64,000 nucleotides of DNA from Fremontodendron californicum. Its lineage: Eukaryota; Streptophyta; Magnoliopsida; Malvales; Malvaceae. Position numbers and translations under genes: made by a program. The notes under the pieces are model-generated. The model was not told the origin of the DNA. It was given only the letters and a program-made list of their open reading frames with translations, and ran no database searches. Location of the stretch: the NCBI GenBank assembly GCA_030761205.1, contig JAULJL010000021.1, positions 10,583,160 to 10,647,159 on the forward strand. The letters run 5' to 3'. Positions 23,051 to 34,740 of this stretch are shown here, piece after piece (the first letter of the stretch is position 1; every line of letters begins with the position of its first letter).

Positions 23051-24184
23051 CCTACAAAAAGTTTATGAAATAGATTTTATTTTGAGGTCCAAAAGAGTTG
23101 AATTATCAGAAACTAACCAAAATAACTTAATTTCTCATCTTCCTTCTTCAACAAGACCAACGCGGGATGTTTGTCCAGGGCTTCAATGTTGAAAAGCTTG
23201 GCAACATCAGGGTTAGAAGTTTGATGGAACTTAACATCATCTTGCAATCTCGAAGCAGCAACAATCTCCTCACTCGCAAGTCCAGAAACGAAAAACCAGA
23301 CAAGTGTAAATACTAAAAAAACAACAAAATAAAACATTAAAAAATACTGCTGTGACCGAAGTTGCATTTATTGATCAATGATCACCTTGAAAGTGTTAAA
23401 GTGTGTTATTTTACTATGTTAACTTTGGGTTTTTTATTGGATCTTCACTTATTCTCAATTGTTTTTAGGTTGAATGTTTAATATGATATCAGAATTGAAG
23501 TTTTGTTATGTGATTCATGTTTTTACTTCTTCCGAGTTTGTCACGTAATCTTGGGTTTCCTTGATTGTGTCCCTTCACTTATTGCCAATTAGTTTTCGTG
23601 CCTTATACTTTCTTCGAGTTTGTCACGTAATTTTGAGTTTTCTGTGATCTTATATTCATGTTTGATCTCTCCGCTTATTGCTCATTGATTTTCCTGTCTT
23701 ATATTTCTTTCGAGTTTGTCACACAATTTTGAGTTTCTTGTGATCTTATATTCAGGATGTGTCTCTTCGCTTATTCTCAATTAATTTTGAGTTTAATATT
23801 TAACAAAATCCTCATTGATTTGAGAAGGTTAAAACTGATGAAACAGACAAATTGAATGATCAGATAATAAGATACCAGTAGAGAATCAACAAATCCCAAA
23901 ACAACTGCAGATTCAGTAGCCAGAATGGTTTCTGCCTCTTCGATTGTTGTTATGTTGTAAACGGCAGGTCCTGTTTTCTTCTTCACCCAGGTCACAATAC
24001 CATCCCTGCATAAAGAACATCAAACTGTCAACCTTTCAGTATTCTAAAAAATCCACATTCAAGGCATCCAGTTTCACATCAAGTAAATCAAATTCTCTTC
24101 TAGCATGATTACCGAATCAAATAGAATCCACATTTCATAAGAAACTAAAGCCAATTTTGCATTTGTTTGTTATCAACATGAATT

Positions 24185-24555
24185 TAAATAGCGACCGCAA
24201 CGCGATATTATAATCGTTATTTTGCGATTTCGATTCTTTCCATCGTTAATATTCACCGCAATTAAAGTGTTAATGATTATCGGTCTACAACGATTAAATT
24301 CGTGACCGTGAATTACATGTATATAGATTCAATTTACAACTTGTGAATAATTTTTTTCTTTTATAAATAAAAAATTATAAAATATCATTAATTATTTTAA
24401 AAGTTATTAAAAAATTGATTTGAATTATAATTACTGTTTTACAGTAAGTTGGTGCAAATAAAAAAATATTCACGACCGCGATGACTGCAATGATCGAAAT
24501 AGTAACCATTACGTCCGCAATCATGATAAACGTGATACATCGAAAACACTTTAAA
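24185..24555. repeat. Foldback repeat in PDI intron 1
   Basis: The left arm GCGACCGCAACGCGATATTA and right-arm words ACGACCGCGATGAC and CGTCCGCAATCATG flank an AT core. Non-coding MITE-like element. Boundaries approximate. Confidence 0.45.
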
Positions 24556-24572
24556 TCTTGGCTATGGCTTAG

Positions 24573-24762
24573 TGTCTATGTTGTTCCGAATCTTCAATTT
24601 TCTTGAAGTACCCATGTCCGACACATATTCGGACATGAGTATGGGATATGACCTTCCTGGGACCCTCAAAATACATGAAAAAACTTAGAAAAACTTGAAT
24701 ATATCCGTGTCGGATGCATACCAGTATCTGACCCTCACATTCGAATTAGAGTAACATAGGTT
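24573..24762. repeat. Short foldback (CTATGTTG...CATAGG) in PDI intron 1
   Basis: Left end CTATGTTGTTCCGAATC and right end, reversed, CCTATGTTACTCTAATTCG. The interior has GTCCGACACATATTCGGAC. A diverged relative lies at about 42890-43065 (TATGTTATTCGAAATTTTC ... GTTCGACACATATTCGAACG). Confidence 0.5.
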
Positions 24763-25447
24763 AGTGTAATCCAAAGGAAATTTTTTTTTCAACCCTTTTT
24801 ATATCAACCAAAAAAATTCAACAATATAGAAAAATCTCTAATTTAAAAAAAAAAAAAAAAAAACACTTTATATACATATCAACAAACTCACTTGGTTCTT
24901 TTACCCTCATAAGCCATATGAACTCCTTCAACAAAGAGAAACAAAGTAGGAAAGCCCTTTATATCAAATATTTGCAACAGCTCAGCCTCTTGTGTACCAT
25001 CAACCTTTGCCAACACAACTTCCCCCTTCAGCTCGGTGGCAGCCGCCGCATACTCCGCCGTCAGTGCCTGGCAGTGGCAGCACCATGGTGCATAAAACTC
25101 CACCAAGATATACCTATTTTTCTCAATGAACTCACTGAAATTCTCTTTGTTTAGCACAATCACATCTTTCTCATCGACACTCGGCCATGAAAATTGATCT
25201 TCAAGATTGGTTAAATTATTAAGTAGATCAACCAAAATATTCTCCAAGTTTTGATGGGATTGTTGTGAGTAATTGGTTTCTTGTGACTCAAGAAATGCAA
25301 TATCTTCTTCAAGGTCATCAAGTTTAGAGTCTATAGATCCATGGGAAAGGGTTAAAAAAATCATGCAAATAAAGAGAATGGGAAGATTTTTCATGGGAGC
25401 CATTGGTAAAGCAAATTTTCAGACAAACACAAACACAAAGATAAAGA

Positions 25448-25458
25448 TTTATTTTATA
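25448..25458 (-). promoter_or_regulatory. Possible TATA box of the PDI-like gene
   Basis: TCTATAAAATA on the minus strand, about 45 bp upstream of the ATG. This would make a very short 5' UTR, so it is tentative. Confidence 0.3.
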
Positions 25459-25821
25459 GAGAAGATGTGTGACAAAATCTGTGAGCTGATTTTAGTAGCA
25501 GAAATTAAGGAAGTGTGATAGTGTAATAGAAACAGTATAGACAAAGTGGGCAACTGAACTGAAATGTGTTGGAATGTGATAACAGTTTAAAGCATTGGTA
25601 ACAAGAATATGGACGTATAATAGGTGGACATGTGTCATTATTTAGTCGCATTAAAGAGTTTTGTAATCTCTGGTTGTTAATGGCTGTAAGTGGCAAAACA
25701 AGAGCATTGATTAGCAAGAAACAGAGGCATAAACCCAGGATTCTGTTAGTTTTTTTTTTTTTTTTTGTACAAAGGACGCTAAAGACCTGGAAAAATTAGA
25801 GAATGGAGAATTTGTAAGTGT
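25459..25821. other. Intergenic, upstream of PDI-like gene; nothing recognised
   Basis: AT-rich with a T-run at 25749-25766. No domain, repeat end or RNA gene was recognised. Confidence 0.5.
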
Positions 25822-26241
25822 CAAGAAAAAGGTTAAAAAAATCGGACGAATATTGAACCGGTCAGATTTTTTATTTTCAGTCAACCGATTGAATCGACTG
25901 GTTTGATAGTCTTTTTTAATATTTAAACACTAAATTATATTAAATAAATATTAAATATAGTTAATAATTAACAAAAATATGCATTTGATTTAATGGTATA
26001 GTCTTTAATATAATATTAAAAGTTTAAAAGTTCAAATCTCATTATTTACAAATTAAATTTTGAAAAAATACATATAAAATCGATTTTTTACCGGTTCAAT
26101 CTATTTTTTATTGATTCTTAACCAATTGAACCGGTTTTTTATCGATTTGATAAATGCTCGGTTCTAATATACTTGTCGGACCGAACAGGCTATTGGTTCC
26201 CTATTCAACCGGTCCGGTCCGATTCGATTTTTTAATCAATG
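25822..26241. mobile_element. hAT-type MITE, copy B (420 bp)
   Basis: Same internal order as copies A and C: GAACCGGTCAG arm, TTAATGGTATAGTC box, AAAGTTCAAATCTC box, and inverted GGTCCGGTCC arm. The ends are decayed (CAAGAAAAAGG / CATTGATTAAAAAATCG) and the flanks GTAAGTGT and GTTAAGAA match poorly, so this is the oldest of the three copies. Confidence 0.65.
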
Positions 26242-26849
26242 GTTAAGAATCGAATTTAATATTACGAAAATTTATCTGTTAAAAGAGATGAATGAATCAT
26301 TTAAGTTAAACCCTAGTTCTAGAATTTTATTTTCTTAAAATAATAATTAATTAATCTTTAATCAGTGCTTATATGCACCGGTTAATTGGATTCGAATAAT
26401 AAATAAAAAACCTAATATTTTGTATCATTTTAATATGTTTGGGATGAATAGGAATTTGACAGTGAACCCTTAATCACTGAGCAATAACTGCAAATTTAGA
26501 CATAAGTAAAACTAAAGATAACAATGTCCAATACTTTTCTAAAAAGCATAAATCAGTACAAAATAAGAGCTAAAGTATATTCTAAGGAAAGTGCTTGAAA
26601 TGACAAAAGGGATATTAAAAGTCCCACCCCACCACTTCTCAAAGAGTACTTTATCTACATTTTCATGACCCTCAATTTACTATGAATTTTTGCAACTTCC
26701 ACAAAGGGAAAAGTTGAAGAAAAAGGGGGTTTGGGGGCAACAATAACCATACACAAATCATAAAGCAACTTTCCTTCATTATTTTCACTTTCTCCTAAAC
26801 ATTTTTTGCCTCTAAAAAAGCATTAAGGCAAAAGACTTGTCAAAGATGA
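26242..26849. other. Intergenic and PIP2 3' UTR
   Basis: 26600-26849 (downstream of the aquaporin stop on the minus strand) is less AT-rich and probably holds the 3' UTR. The rest is AT-rich. No other gene was seen. Confidence 0.45.
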
Positions 26850-29800
26850 TCAAACATGGGTTTGGCTCCTGAATGACCCAAGAGCCTTAGCAGCTACTGC
26901 TCTCAAGACAAATTGGTGATAGAAAGCTGCAATGGCTGCTCCAATCATAGGACCAACCCAGAAAATCCACTGAAAAAAAAAAGGAATGTGAAGGGAAAAT
27001 TAAGATAATGAAGAATTAAAAAGAAAGATATAATTTGGGGAATACCCTTCAAGGGTCGGGCAACCTGCTCGGCCTGACCCAAATTGGGCCGAGTTTGGGT
27101 AAGAATTTTGATAATTCGAAGTGACCCTGCCTGAATTATTATTCATTAAATATATTTATAAATATATATAAATATTAATATAAAAATAAAAATAAATTTT
27201 TAATATTTTTTTTATTAGTGAAACAGACTTTCTACCCGTCTTGAAATGGGCTTCAGTAAGAATTTTTTTTTTTTTTCGGATCCCGGCCTAGCCCGACCCA
27301 TGAGCAACAGGTCTATCCTAACCGTATTATATATATATATATAATGAAATGCATAATGAAAATAAAAATGAAGAGCTTTAGAAATTATTGAGAATTATAC
27401 TAACATGATCATCCCAAGCCTTCTTGTTGTTGTAAATAACAGCAGCTCCAATGCTCCTAGCAGGGTTGATGCCAGTGCCAGTGATTGGGATGGTAGCCAA
27501 GTGAACCATGAAAACAGCAAATCCAATTGGAAGTGGAGCCAATACCTTAAAAAAAATTACCCCAATAAGTCATTTCATTTTTATTGCATTATTGATAATT
27601 TTGATTTGTGATAAAATTGAAATCATGTATTTGCAAGGATTTTTTTTTTTTTTTACAAAGGAGCTAGTAGAGAAGGGATTGTAAATGCTGAGATTTCAAT
27701 ATAAAATCTGCTAGATATCAGTTCTTAAGGACGAGTGATAAACCAATTGAGCTAAACTCAGGTTCTGCAAGGATTTTTTTTTTTTTTTTTTGTGGTACAA
27801 AGAAAGTCGTAGTTTGAAAATAGGAGAAGGGGTTGCAAATGTTGGAATCCGAATCCAGACTTGTTGAATGTCACCTTTTAAAAGTGACTGCAAGAAACAA
27901 CTAAACTAAACTTTGGGTTCTTATGCAAGGACTTTTTTAATAATATATATGGTGAGTTTTAAGATTTAAAACTTAATTGACAACAAGCTAACGTGATTAA
28001 ATAAAAAAATTATAAATAAAAAAAAAGTAATAAAAATCACATGAATTAGAACTATGTGCTTGTGACACTTACAAACAAACATGTGAAGCATAAAAAATGG
28101 CCACTAACTATAAAAATATATACTTTAAACAAAATTAATTAAGCAGATGAAAATTCTCATGGATTTACTAAATAAGGGAATTAAAAAGGACATTGTCCTA
28201 TGAATGATGACACATGCATGACGTTTTTGCTTTGATTTTTAAATTAGGGTTTAAACTTTAAACCCACCATTCACGTTGGACTAAAAAACGACCAAAAAGA
28301 TTTGATGAAACAAAGCATTTTCCCTTTTGTCAAGGGCAAAAGACAAAGCAAAAATACAAACAAAAGTATTAAAAAAATGTTAGAATCAAAACCTTTTTGT
28401 CCAAATTTAAAACAAAACAAGAAAAATGAAACCCTTTGGCTAAGTAAAGATTATACAATTCCTTTAATGGTAACCACATATTTATGATTGGCTAGCTCAT
28501 GCCACTGTCCATTACTTTAACTTCATCTGTCAATAGGGTAGAAAATCTGATTCACATCTTTATTATCTTTGGATCTAAAAATAAAGATGGAAGGTGACCG
28601 TTAAAAATATGCAAGACAAGTTCGAGAGTATAAAAGTCGCATCAGTGAGCAATTAAAAAAATTAGAGTTATCTCTTTATATAATATATATATATATATAT
28701 ATGAATCTTAAGAATGTTGAAATATCTAGCAATACCAATATTAAAAACTTTGCTTAATGATTCCATCATCATTTACATGTCAAATTAATAAGAGTGCAAA
28801 TATATTAATAGGTCATATATACTTTTTTATGATAAACTTAAGTTGGTTAGGGCTAAGCATTCGGTCGATTCAATTTAAAATTTTAAAAATTGAATAAATT
28901 TATCGAATTTGAAAAACTAACCGAATCGACTAAACTCTATACAAGAAACCGAAATAATCGAATTGAAATTAATCGGTTTGGTCGGTTATATCGGTTTGGA
29001 TTTTGTTTTGGGCTTATGAAATTCGGTAATATGGTTATGGGTTGGGTAGAAAATTGGGTTGGGTACAATGAATAAAAAACCGAACCGAAGGTCAAACCGG
29101 TGTGACTTTTGGATCACCGATTCAACTGGTCTAACAGGATTATTTAATTAAAAAATAAATTAAATATTAAATATATGATTTTGATATTAAATAAGTATTC
29201 AATATAGTAATTAGTTAATATATATAAGTATTTGTCTTAATGGTATGGTCTTTAATATATGATTAAGAGGTTAAGTGTTCAAATCTCATCACTTAAAAAA
29301 ATAATTTTAATAAAAAAACAATAAAAATATGAAAAACCCAATCTTTTACCAGTTGAATCGATTTTTTACCGGTTCACTGAATACCCGATTCTTTGATATG
29401 TTCCAGACCGGACAGGCCATCGGTTTCTGATTGAACCTGTCAGACCGACCGGTCCGATCCGATTTTTCAACACTGGTTGGGTATGGTTAATATAAATAAA
29501 AATATATAATTTTTTATTTATTTTTTAATTAGCTGTCGGTTTGTTCGATTGATTCGGTTTAAAAAATAAAAAATCATAGACCGACATAATAAACCTATTC
29601 AAATCGATTTTCTTAATCGAATTTTATTGAAACCGACTAAATTAAACTGAATGAATCAATTAAAATCGATTTCGATTGGTTTAGTCGGTTCACCCAACTA
29701 GTGCTCACTCCTAAGGTTGGCACTAATCCCGAATGCATAATCAGGAAAAAATTCGACACATTTTGCCTTTAATAGGGTAGATTGAACAACTTATTTATCT

Positions 29801-31079
29801 CGAATTTACGGGTAAAATTTATTTGTAAGAAGTTTTTAGAAGAAAATTAATTAAAATGGAATGGAAATGTTAAGGAACTTACTGGGACATGGGAGTCTCT
29901 AGCATTTCTCTTGGGATCAGTAGCAGAAAAAACAGTGTAAACCAAAACAAAGGTTCCAATAATTTCTGCACCCAAACCAGTGCCAGTGCTGTAGCCATCT
30001 GCAAGAGTGTTGGCTCCACCTCCATACCTGTTGTAGTATGATTTTTGGAAAGCCTTAACCAGGCCAACCCCACAGATGGCTCCCAAGGACTGAGCCACCA
30101 TGTAAGCAATGGCTCGGATCAATGAGACCTTCCGAGCCAAGAACAGACCAAATGTCACTGCTGGGTTAATGTGACCACCTGTTTGTTGCATGGCAAGAAA
30201 ATTTAGTAAATTGCCATTAAAAAGTAAAATGAAAAACAATTGTTTCTATTAATTTAGGTGATCAATTATCAAAAAAACTTAAACCGATAAAAAATACTCA
30301 ATTATTATATTTAAATTTCAACATGCTCTCACACATGCATGCATACCGATGAATGATTTATGGATTTCCATGTAGACTCAAATGTAAAATAAATGTACAA
30401 GCTAAAAAAAGATTAGAGTAACAATATACGGTTTAAAAAGTAATAAAACACAGTAAAAATATATATTAAAAAAATGATTATAAAGATTTGAACTCGAAAA
30501 CTTTAACATCAGGTTGAACCTCATAACAAAAATAACTTTATTTGATTTTACAAATTTTAATCTCTTATCTTATGATTTAAACTTCAAAACTTCATTTTAA
30601 AAGCTTAAATTTTAACCATTGAAGTGTTATCAGAAAAAAATATAGAAAAAAAAATACAAATACAAAAGAAAATACTAAGAAAATTAATTCCAAGAGAAAA
30701 TAGTGAACCAATTTCCGTCTAGAAAAACAAAAAGAAACCCAAGGCAAAGAAAAAAAGGAAAAACAAAAAATTAATGAAACATACCAGAAATACCAGCAGT
30801 GCAGTAAACAAGAATGAAAATCATGCCACCAAAGGCCCAAGCAATACCAAGAATACCAACACCAGCACAAGAATCAGAGGAAGTGTCAATCTGGCTTTTG
30901 TAGCCAATCACAGTCAAGATTGTGATGTAAAGGAAGAGCAAAGTTGCAATGAACTCAGCTATCAAAGCTCTGTAAAATGACCATTTCTTCAGCTCTGCTG
31001 CATCAATCAATGGTGTTGGTGGAGGGTCCACATAGTCCTTTGCATGAAATGAGCTGCCATGATCTCCTTCCTTTGCCAT
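26850..31079 (-). CDS. PIP2: Plasma-membrane aquaporin, PIP2 subfamily (4 exons, intact)
   Basis: Water channel of the plasma membrane. Exons: 30785-31079, 29883-30178, 27405-27545 and 26850-26969, all with GT-AG borders, total 852 bp or 283 residues, normal for PIP2. The short N-terminus with KDYVDPPPTPLID and the C-terminus ending in SFRSQTHV mark PIP2 rather than PIP1. Pore motifs are NPA at 103-105 and NPAR at 224-227. The selectivity filter F83, H212, T221, R227 is the standard PIP set. Likely gating phosphosites are S in RKVSLIRA (loop B) and in SFRS (C-terminus). Intron 1 is 606 bp, intron 2 is 2337 bp with nested MITEs and two SINEs, intron 3 is 435 bp with a family 2 MITE. No broken codon was found. 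The particular isoform number cannot be assigned. Confidence 0.95.
27045..27320. repeat. Family 2 MITE in PIP2 intron 3
   Basis: AAGGGTCGGGCAACCTGCTC at one end, AT core TATATAAATATTAATATAAA, and CCCGACCCATGAGCAACAGG at the other end. Inverted relation of GGGTCGGGC and GCCCGACCC. It occupies most of the 435-bp intron. Confidence 0.6.
27630..27770 (-). mobile_element. tRNA-derived SINE fragment in PIP2 intron 2
   Basis: On the minus strand TTTAGCTCAATTGGTTTATC matches a tRNA-type A box, and 40-50 bp on ATATTGAAATCTC is a weakened B box. The 3' region shares AGCATTTACAATCCCTTCTC-like sequence with 27775-27925 and with the split copy near 39600-40240. Confidence 0.55.
27775..27925 (-). mobile_element. 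tRNA-derived SINE fragment, second copy
   Basis: Minus strand: TTTAGTTTAGTTGTTTC (decayed A box), GTGACATTCAACAAGTC, GGATTCGGATTCC (B box) and AACATTTGCAACCCCTTC. Adjacent to the previous copy and same orientation, separated by a T-rich tract. Confidence 0.5.
28679..28701. repeat. (TA)n microsatellite
   Basis: Uninterrupted TA run inside PIP2 intron 2. Confidence 0.8.
28850..29714. mobile_element. Foldback MITE (GGCTAAGCATTCGGTC ends) split by hAT MITE copy C
   Basis: Left end GGGCTAAGCATTCGGTCG and, reversed, right end GGAGTGAGCACTAGTTGGG, then inverted ATTCAATTT/GGTGAACC arms rich in AACCGA. Removing 29066-29475 and one 8-bp repeat restores a ~450-bp non-coding element. It lies in PIP2 intron 2. 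Confidence 0.6.
29066..29475. mobile_element. hAT-type MITE, copy C (410 bp), perfect 8-bp target duplication
   Basis: Starts CAATGAATAAAAAACCG and ends CGATTTTTCAACACTG. It is flanked on both sides by GTTGGGTA (29058-29065 and 29476-29483). Internal boxes TTAATGGTATGGTC and GTTCAAATCTC are conserved with copies A and B. Non-coding. An 8-bp duplication fits the hAT superfamily. Confidence 0.85.
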
Positions 31080-31216
31080 GGCTAGCCAACTGATAAATTT
31101 GGCTTGAAGAATTAAAAGAAAAGTGGATTTGCAAATGCTTGGAAAGAAGAAAGAGAGAGAAAGAGAGCTTTGTTTTTTTTATTGAGAAAGTGAGCAGAGG
31201 GTTAAGAGGGTGTGGG

Positions 31217-31226
31217 GGTATATATG
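31217..31226 (-). promoter_or_regulatory. Likely TATA box of PIP2
   Basis: CATATATACC on the minus strand about 140 bp upstream of the ATG, followed by a CT-rich leader (31145-31190 on the + strand is GA-rich). Spacing fits a leader of about 100 bases. Confidence 0.5.
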
Positions 31227-34200
31227 GGGAGAGAATGGTGCTAGTCTGCTAGACATGAGGCCTTTCTTTTCTTTTCTAGTACTTTCCTTTTTTTTTTTTA
31301 ATTTTAAATAAAAAAAATTATTTGATTATCGTCGGTGAAATTTTTAAATTTCACGAACAAAATTAGTAAAGTGATACATATCCTTTAAGATATTAAATAT
31401 CTTTTTTTTATAAAAAAAAATTAAAAAAGAAATAAGACATATGACATATTCTTAATTTCATTTGTGAAATTAAAAAAATTTCGCTATCAATGTATCAAAT
31501 ACTAGTTCTTTTTATAATATGATTATTCATTCTTTATTTGGGTCTGATTTTTTCCTCAAGTAATTTTCTGGATGCATTCTCTTACATTAATGTGCATTCA
31601 GATTTTTATTTTGAAATACTTCTCACAAGAATTGAATCTTGATTGATAAGATTTTTTTTTTTCTTATCAACTAAATTAATCTTTGCAAGCTTTTCATTTT
31701 TTTTTATGGATACATTTTAAAAATATAAAATGATTATATTTGTAAAATTTAATTTCACAAATATTTAACTTTCAAGGTCTAATTTTTAAACTTTTTAAAT
31801 TAAAAAAATATATAAAAGTAGAAGAGAAATATTACCTATGTAATTCATTATTCATTTAATTTTTATTATATAAAAATGTTAATCATACTTATAGATACTG
31901 ATTAATAGTTTATGAAAATAAATTTATAATTATCTCATTTTGAATTTATTTAAAAAATATAATTTTAAAAGATTGGATTTTATTATATAAAAATGTTAAT
32001 CATACTTATAGATACTGATTAATAGTTTATGAAAATAAATTTATAATTATCTCATTTTGAATTTATTTAAAAATATATAATTTTAAAAAATTGGATTTAA
32101 CTCTTAATTATATAAATTATTATTCAAAAATGAACTATTATTTACAACAAAATTATAAATTTAAATTATATTTTACTTTAAAGAAGTATAATTTTAACCA
32201 ATTAAAAAATCACTTTATCCTACTCTTAATCTTGCACATAAAAGATGACCAAAAAAAAATCTTGCACATAAAAAACATGACAAAGGACAAAAATCATCTT
32301 CTCTTACTCTTAATCTTTACAAACACCAAATATAAAATAGGATGACGTAATCTAAAATCCTATTTATAATCATATATTATCATATCCAAGCTATAAGTGT
32401 TCATGGACCGAGCCGGACCGCGACTCAAATTTTTTTGAAATTTTTTACCCAAATTCGGCTCAAGACCCTTTTTATTATTTAAAAAATATTAAATTTTTAT
32501 TTTTATATTAATATTTATATATTTTATAATTAAAAGAATTTTTTTATTAATAAACAATAATTCAAGCCGTACGAGTAATCCAACCTTAAACAAGTCTAAT
32601 CCAAACCATCATCTTATATACAAAACATGTCATAAAATCTTAAATTACTATCGCTATCCATTAACTATAGCACCTTTTATACATAGCAAAAAAAAAAAGA
32701 GTTTGAGATGACTTTCTTTTATAAGTAAGGTGACTTGTCATTATCATTATAGAGGTATCTAAACTTTATTTATTTTTTAAGTTGATAGTTAAAGTTGAAA
32801 ATTAAATTTTTTTCTTGTTTAAATTGATATATAGTTAATTTAAAACTTGCCATTTTAAGTAACATACAAGAAATTATTTTCTTGATTGCTTTTATTATTA
32901 GCAAGAAGTTTAATTTAATTAGTGAAAAATAGAACAATCTAAAACCAGAGCACTAGTAACATACATGATTTTGATTACTTTTTCAAGTAATCATGTAATT
33001 TATCGATAAAATTGTTAATTTATAAAATTGATCACTTCAACTGTTAAAATTGAGATTTTAATTTTGAAATCTCATGTTCTAATCATTCCTAAAATTGAAA
33101 AAGATGATTTTTATAATTAAAAAGAAATATCTCTCATTGTAAAATCTAAAACTTTACTTATAGAAGAAATATTATAAAAGAAATTATCTCATATATTGTC
33201 AATAGAGTTTTTAAAATTTACAAACGGGATTAACAGGGTAACAAATACCTCTTAAAGTATATTTAAAAAGAAAATAAAAAACTAATTTAAAAAAGATGTA
33301 AAACATATAATAAATTAACAATCTTTTAATCTCGTTTGTAAAGATAAAAAACTACACTATCATTACATTAAAACCGAACTCATAATATAAATCTAGAAAA
33401 AAGTTATATTTAAAAAATGTTAATTCAAAGGGATACTAAATGGCTATTTCGGGACTTTCAAGAAGAGAGGCAGAATAATCATTCCGCTGAATCACTAATT
33501 GCACTAAGTTAACTTTGGGGTGGTTTCGTTATGACTTTGTCTACCCACTTGCCTACTTGACTTTACCATACCACCATGATCTACCCACTTGCTTTCAATC
33601 CCTCTACCCTTTGCCACTTACTTTTGTCTTTTTTACTCTTTTTAATTTGTTGCATTTGCTGGCCTTTCTTCTGCCTAGCTTTTTCTTCTCTTAAACCCTA
33701 CTCTTTTTTTTTTTTTTTTTTTCTTTTAACCTTAAAGGCAAAAAAACTTAGGGTTAAGTTTTCATGTTGTTTTATTTTTCTTCTTTCTTTTCATTTGATG
33801 TCATTGTTATAACAACATAAAATATAAAAATAAAGTAACTTTTATTCTTTTAATTCAGTATATTTTTTTTCATGCCAAAGACAAGAAAAATGTCATGGTA
33901 GTGAAAAAGCAATGATAAATGCAAGAGGAAGTTTTCCTTGAAATCCACCATTCTATTATCTTCTTCTTCTTTTGTTTTATTAGGCTATTCTTTAATTATT
34001 TCTTTTCTGTTTTTTTATAGAATAATTGGACAATTGTCTTGATTTTCTTCTTCAATCATTTTCAAACATGACATAATACTCATCCATGAATCTTAACATA
34101 TTTTGTTTCAATAAATTCATGAATATTTTGGAAACAAAAAATATCAAAATATATAAACACATTTTTCATTGTCATGATAAAAATCATATTTCTAATTTAA

Positions 34201-34324
34201 ATTCTTTTTTTAGACCAACAAAGGGTTGTTTCATGGTTAAAGAATTATTGTGGATTGAAAATAAGTAGCCTTTAGGTTAAACCACCATGATCCATCGTTG
34301 ACACTAATTTTAAATATACAACTC
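31227..34324. other. AT-rich intergenic region, no gene; family 2 MITE at about 32385-32605
   Basis: 32385-32605 has AAGTGTTCATGGACCGAGCC, an AT core and a GC end, like other family 2 copies. 31864-32097 is a tandem duplication. 33560-33800 is pyrimidine-rich. No protein domain was recognised on either strand. Confidence 0.5.
31864..32097. repeat. 117-bp tandem duplication
   Basis: TATTATATAAAAATGTTAAT begins at 31864 and again at 31981, and the following ~115 bases match almost perfectly. A recent local duplication in AT-rich DNA. Confidence 0.85.
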
Positions 34325-34625
34325 ACGTGTAGATCTGTCTAATGGTTGAGTTATTCATCCAGTCTGAATTAGATTAGGTTTAAAATATAATATTTTAGGT
34401 TTGAATTCGGTTTGATTCAAATTATTATTTAATTAATAAAAAATATTTTTAATTAAATTTAATTATAAAAATATATAAATATTAATATAATTTTTAATAT
34501 GTTTTAAATAGTAAAATGGATTTTGAGTCTAACGAATCGAGCCGAGCCAGACTTCGATTAAGAAATTTTTTTACTATTTGAATTTGATTCAATCCGATTC
34601 ATAAACAACTTTATTCATGTGGTAT
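34325..34625. repeat. Family 2 MITE
   Basis: GTGTAGATCTGTCTAATGG at the left, AT core TATATAAATATTAATATAAT, and CAATCCGATTCATAAACAAC at the right. Confidence 0.5.
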
Positions 34626-34703
34626 ACAACATATCTTGCCTTAATCTGATTGAAAATTGATCAACTCATTTATTTTCGAACTTCTTATAAAAATAATTTA
34701 AAG

Positions 34704-34737
34704 TTATCCCTCAATTCCTTATGCAATTGAGGGATAA
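34704..34737. repeat. Perfect 13-bp hairpin
   Basis: TTATCCCTCAATT and AATTGAGGGATAA are exact reverse complements around an 8-base loop. It lies immediately beside a second hairpin at 34741-34795. Confidence 0.85.
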
Positions 34738-34740
34738 TTG

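Larger units (their letters stand above)
22558..25403 (-). pseudogene. Protein disulfide isomerase-like (PDIL1-3/1-4 type), 3'-truncated
   Basis: ER thiol-disulfide oxidoreductase family. Exon 1 (24892-25403): signal peptide (NLPILFICMIFLTLSHG), acidic linker and thioredoxin domain a with APWCCHC at residues 106-111; exon 2 (23876-24005); exon 3 (23118-23289); exon 4 (22734-22851); exon 5 (22558-22638, LLLFAASHDSEK...). The donor sites are good. Defects: the usual CGHC is CCHC (codon 109 at 25077-25079 is TGC); exon 3 has no AG before GTTTCTGG; exon 4 reads DNQSRNR where family members have a PIKKQ-like end, consistent with a 1-bp loss; the second thioredoxin domain and the ER-retention signal are absent, the next DNA being repeats and the retrotransposon. 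Family certain; non-functional very likely. Confidence 0.87.

Noticed and set aside
29847..30239. Longer PIP2 frame running through the exon 2 borders
   Set aside because: Extra residues come from intron sequence; AG and GT borders at 30178/30179 and 29883/29882 give the conserved aquaporin sequence.
33576..33812. 78-codon hydrophobic frame
   Set aside because: Pyrimidine-rich DNA always yields Phe/Leu/Ser-rich frames; no start context, splice site or homologue recognised.
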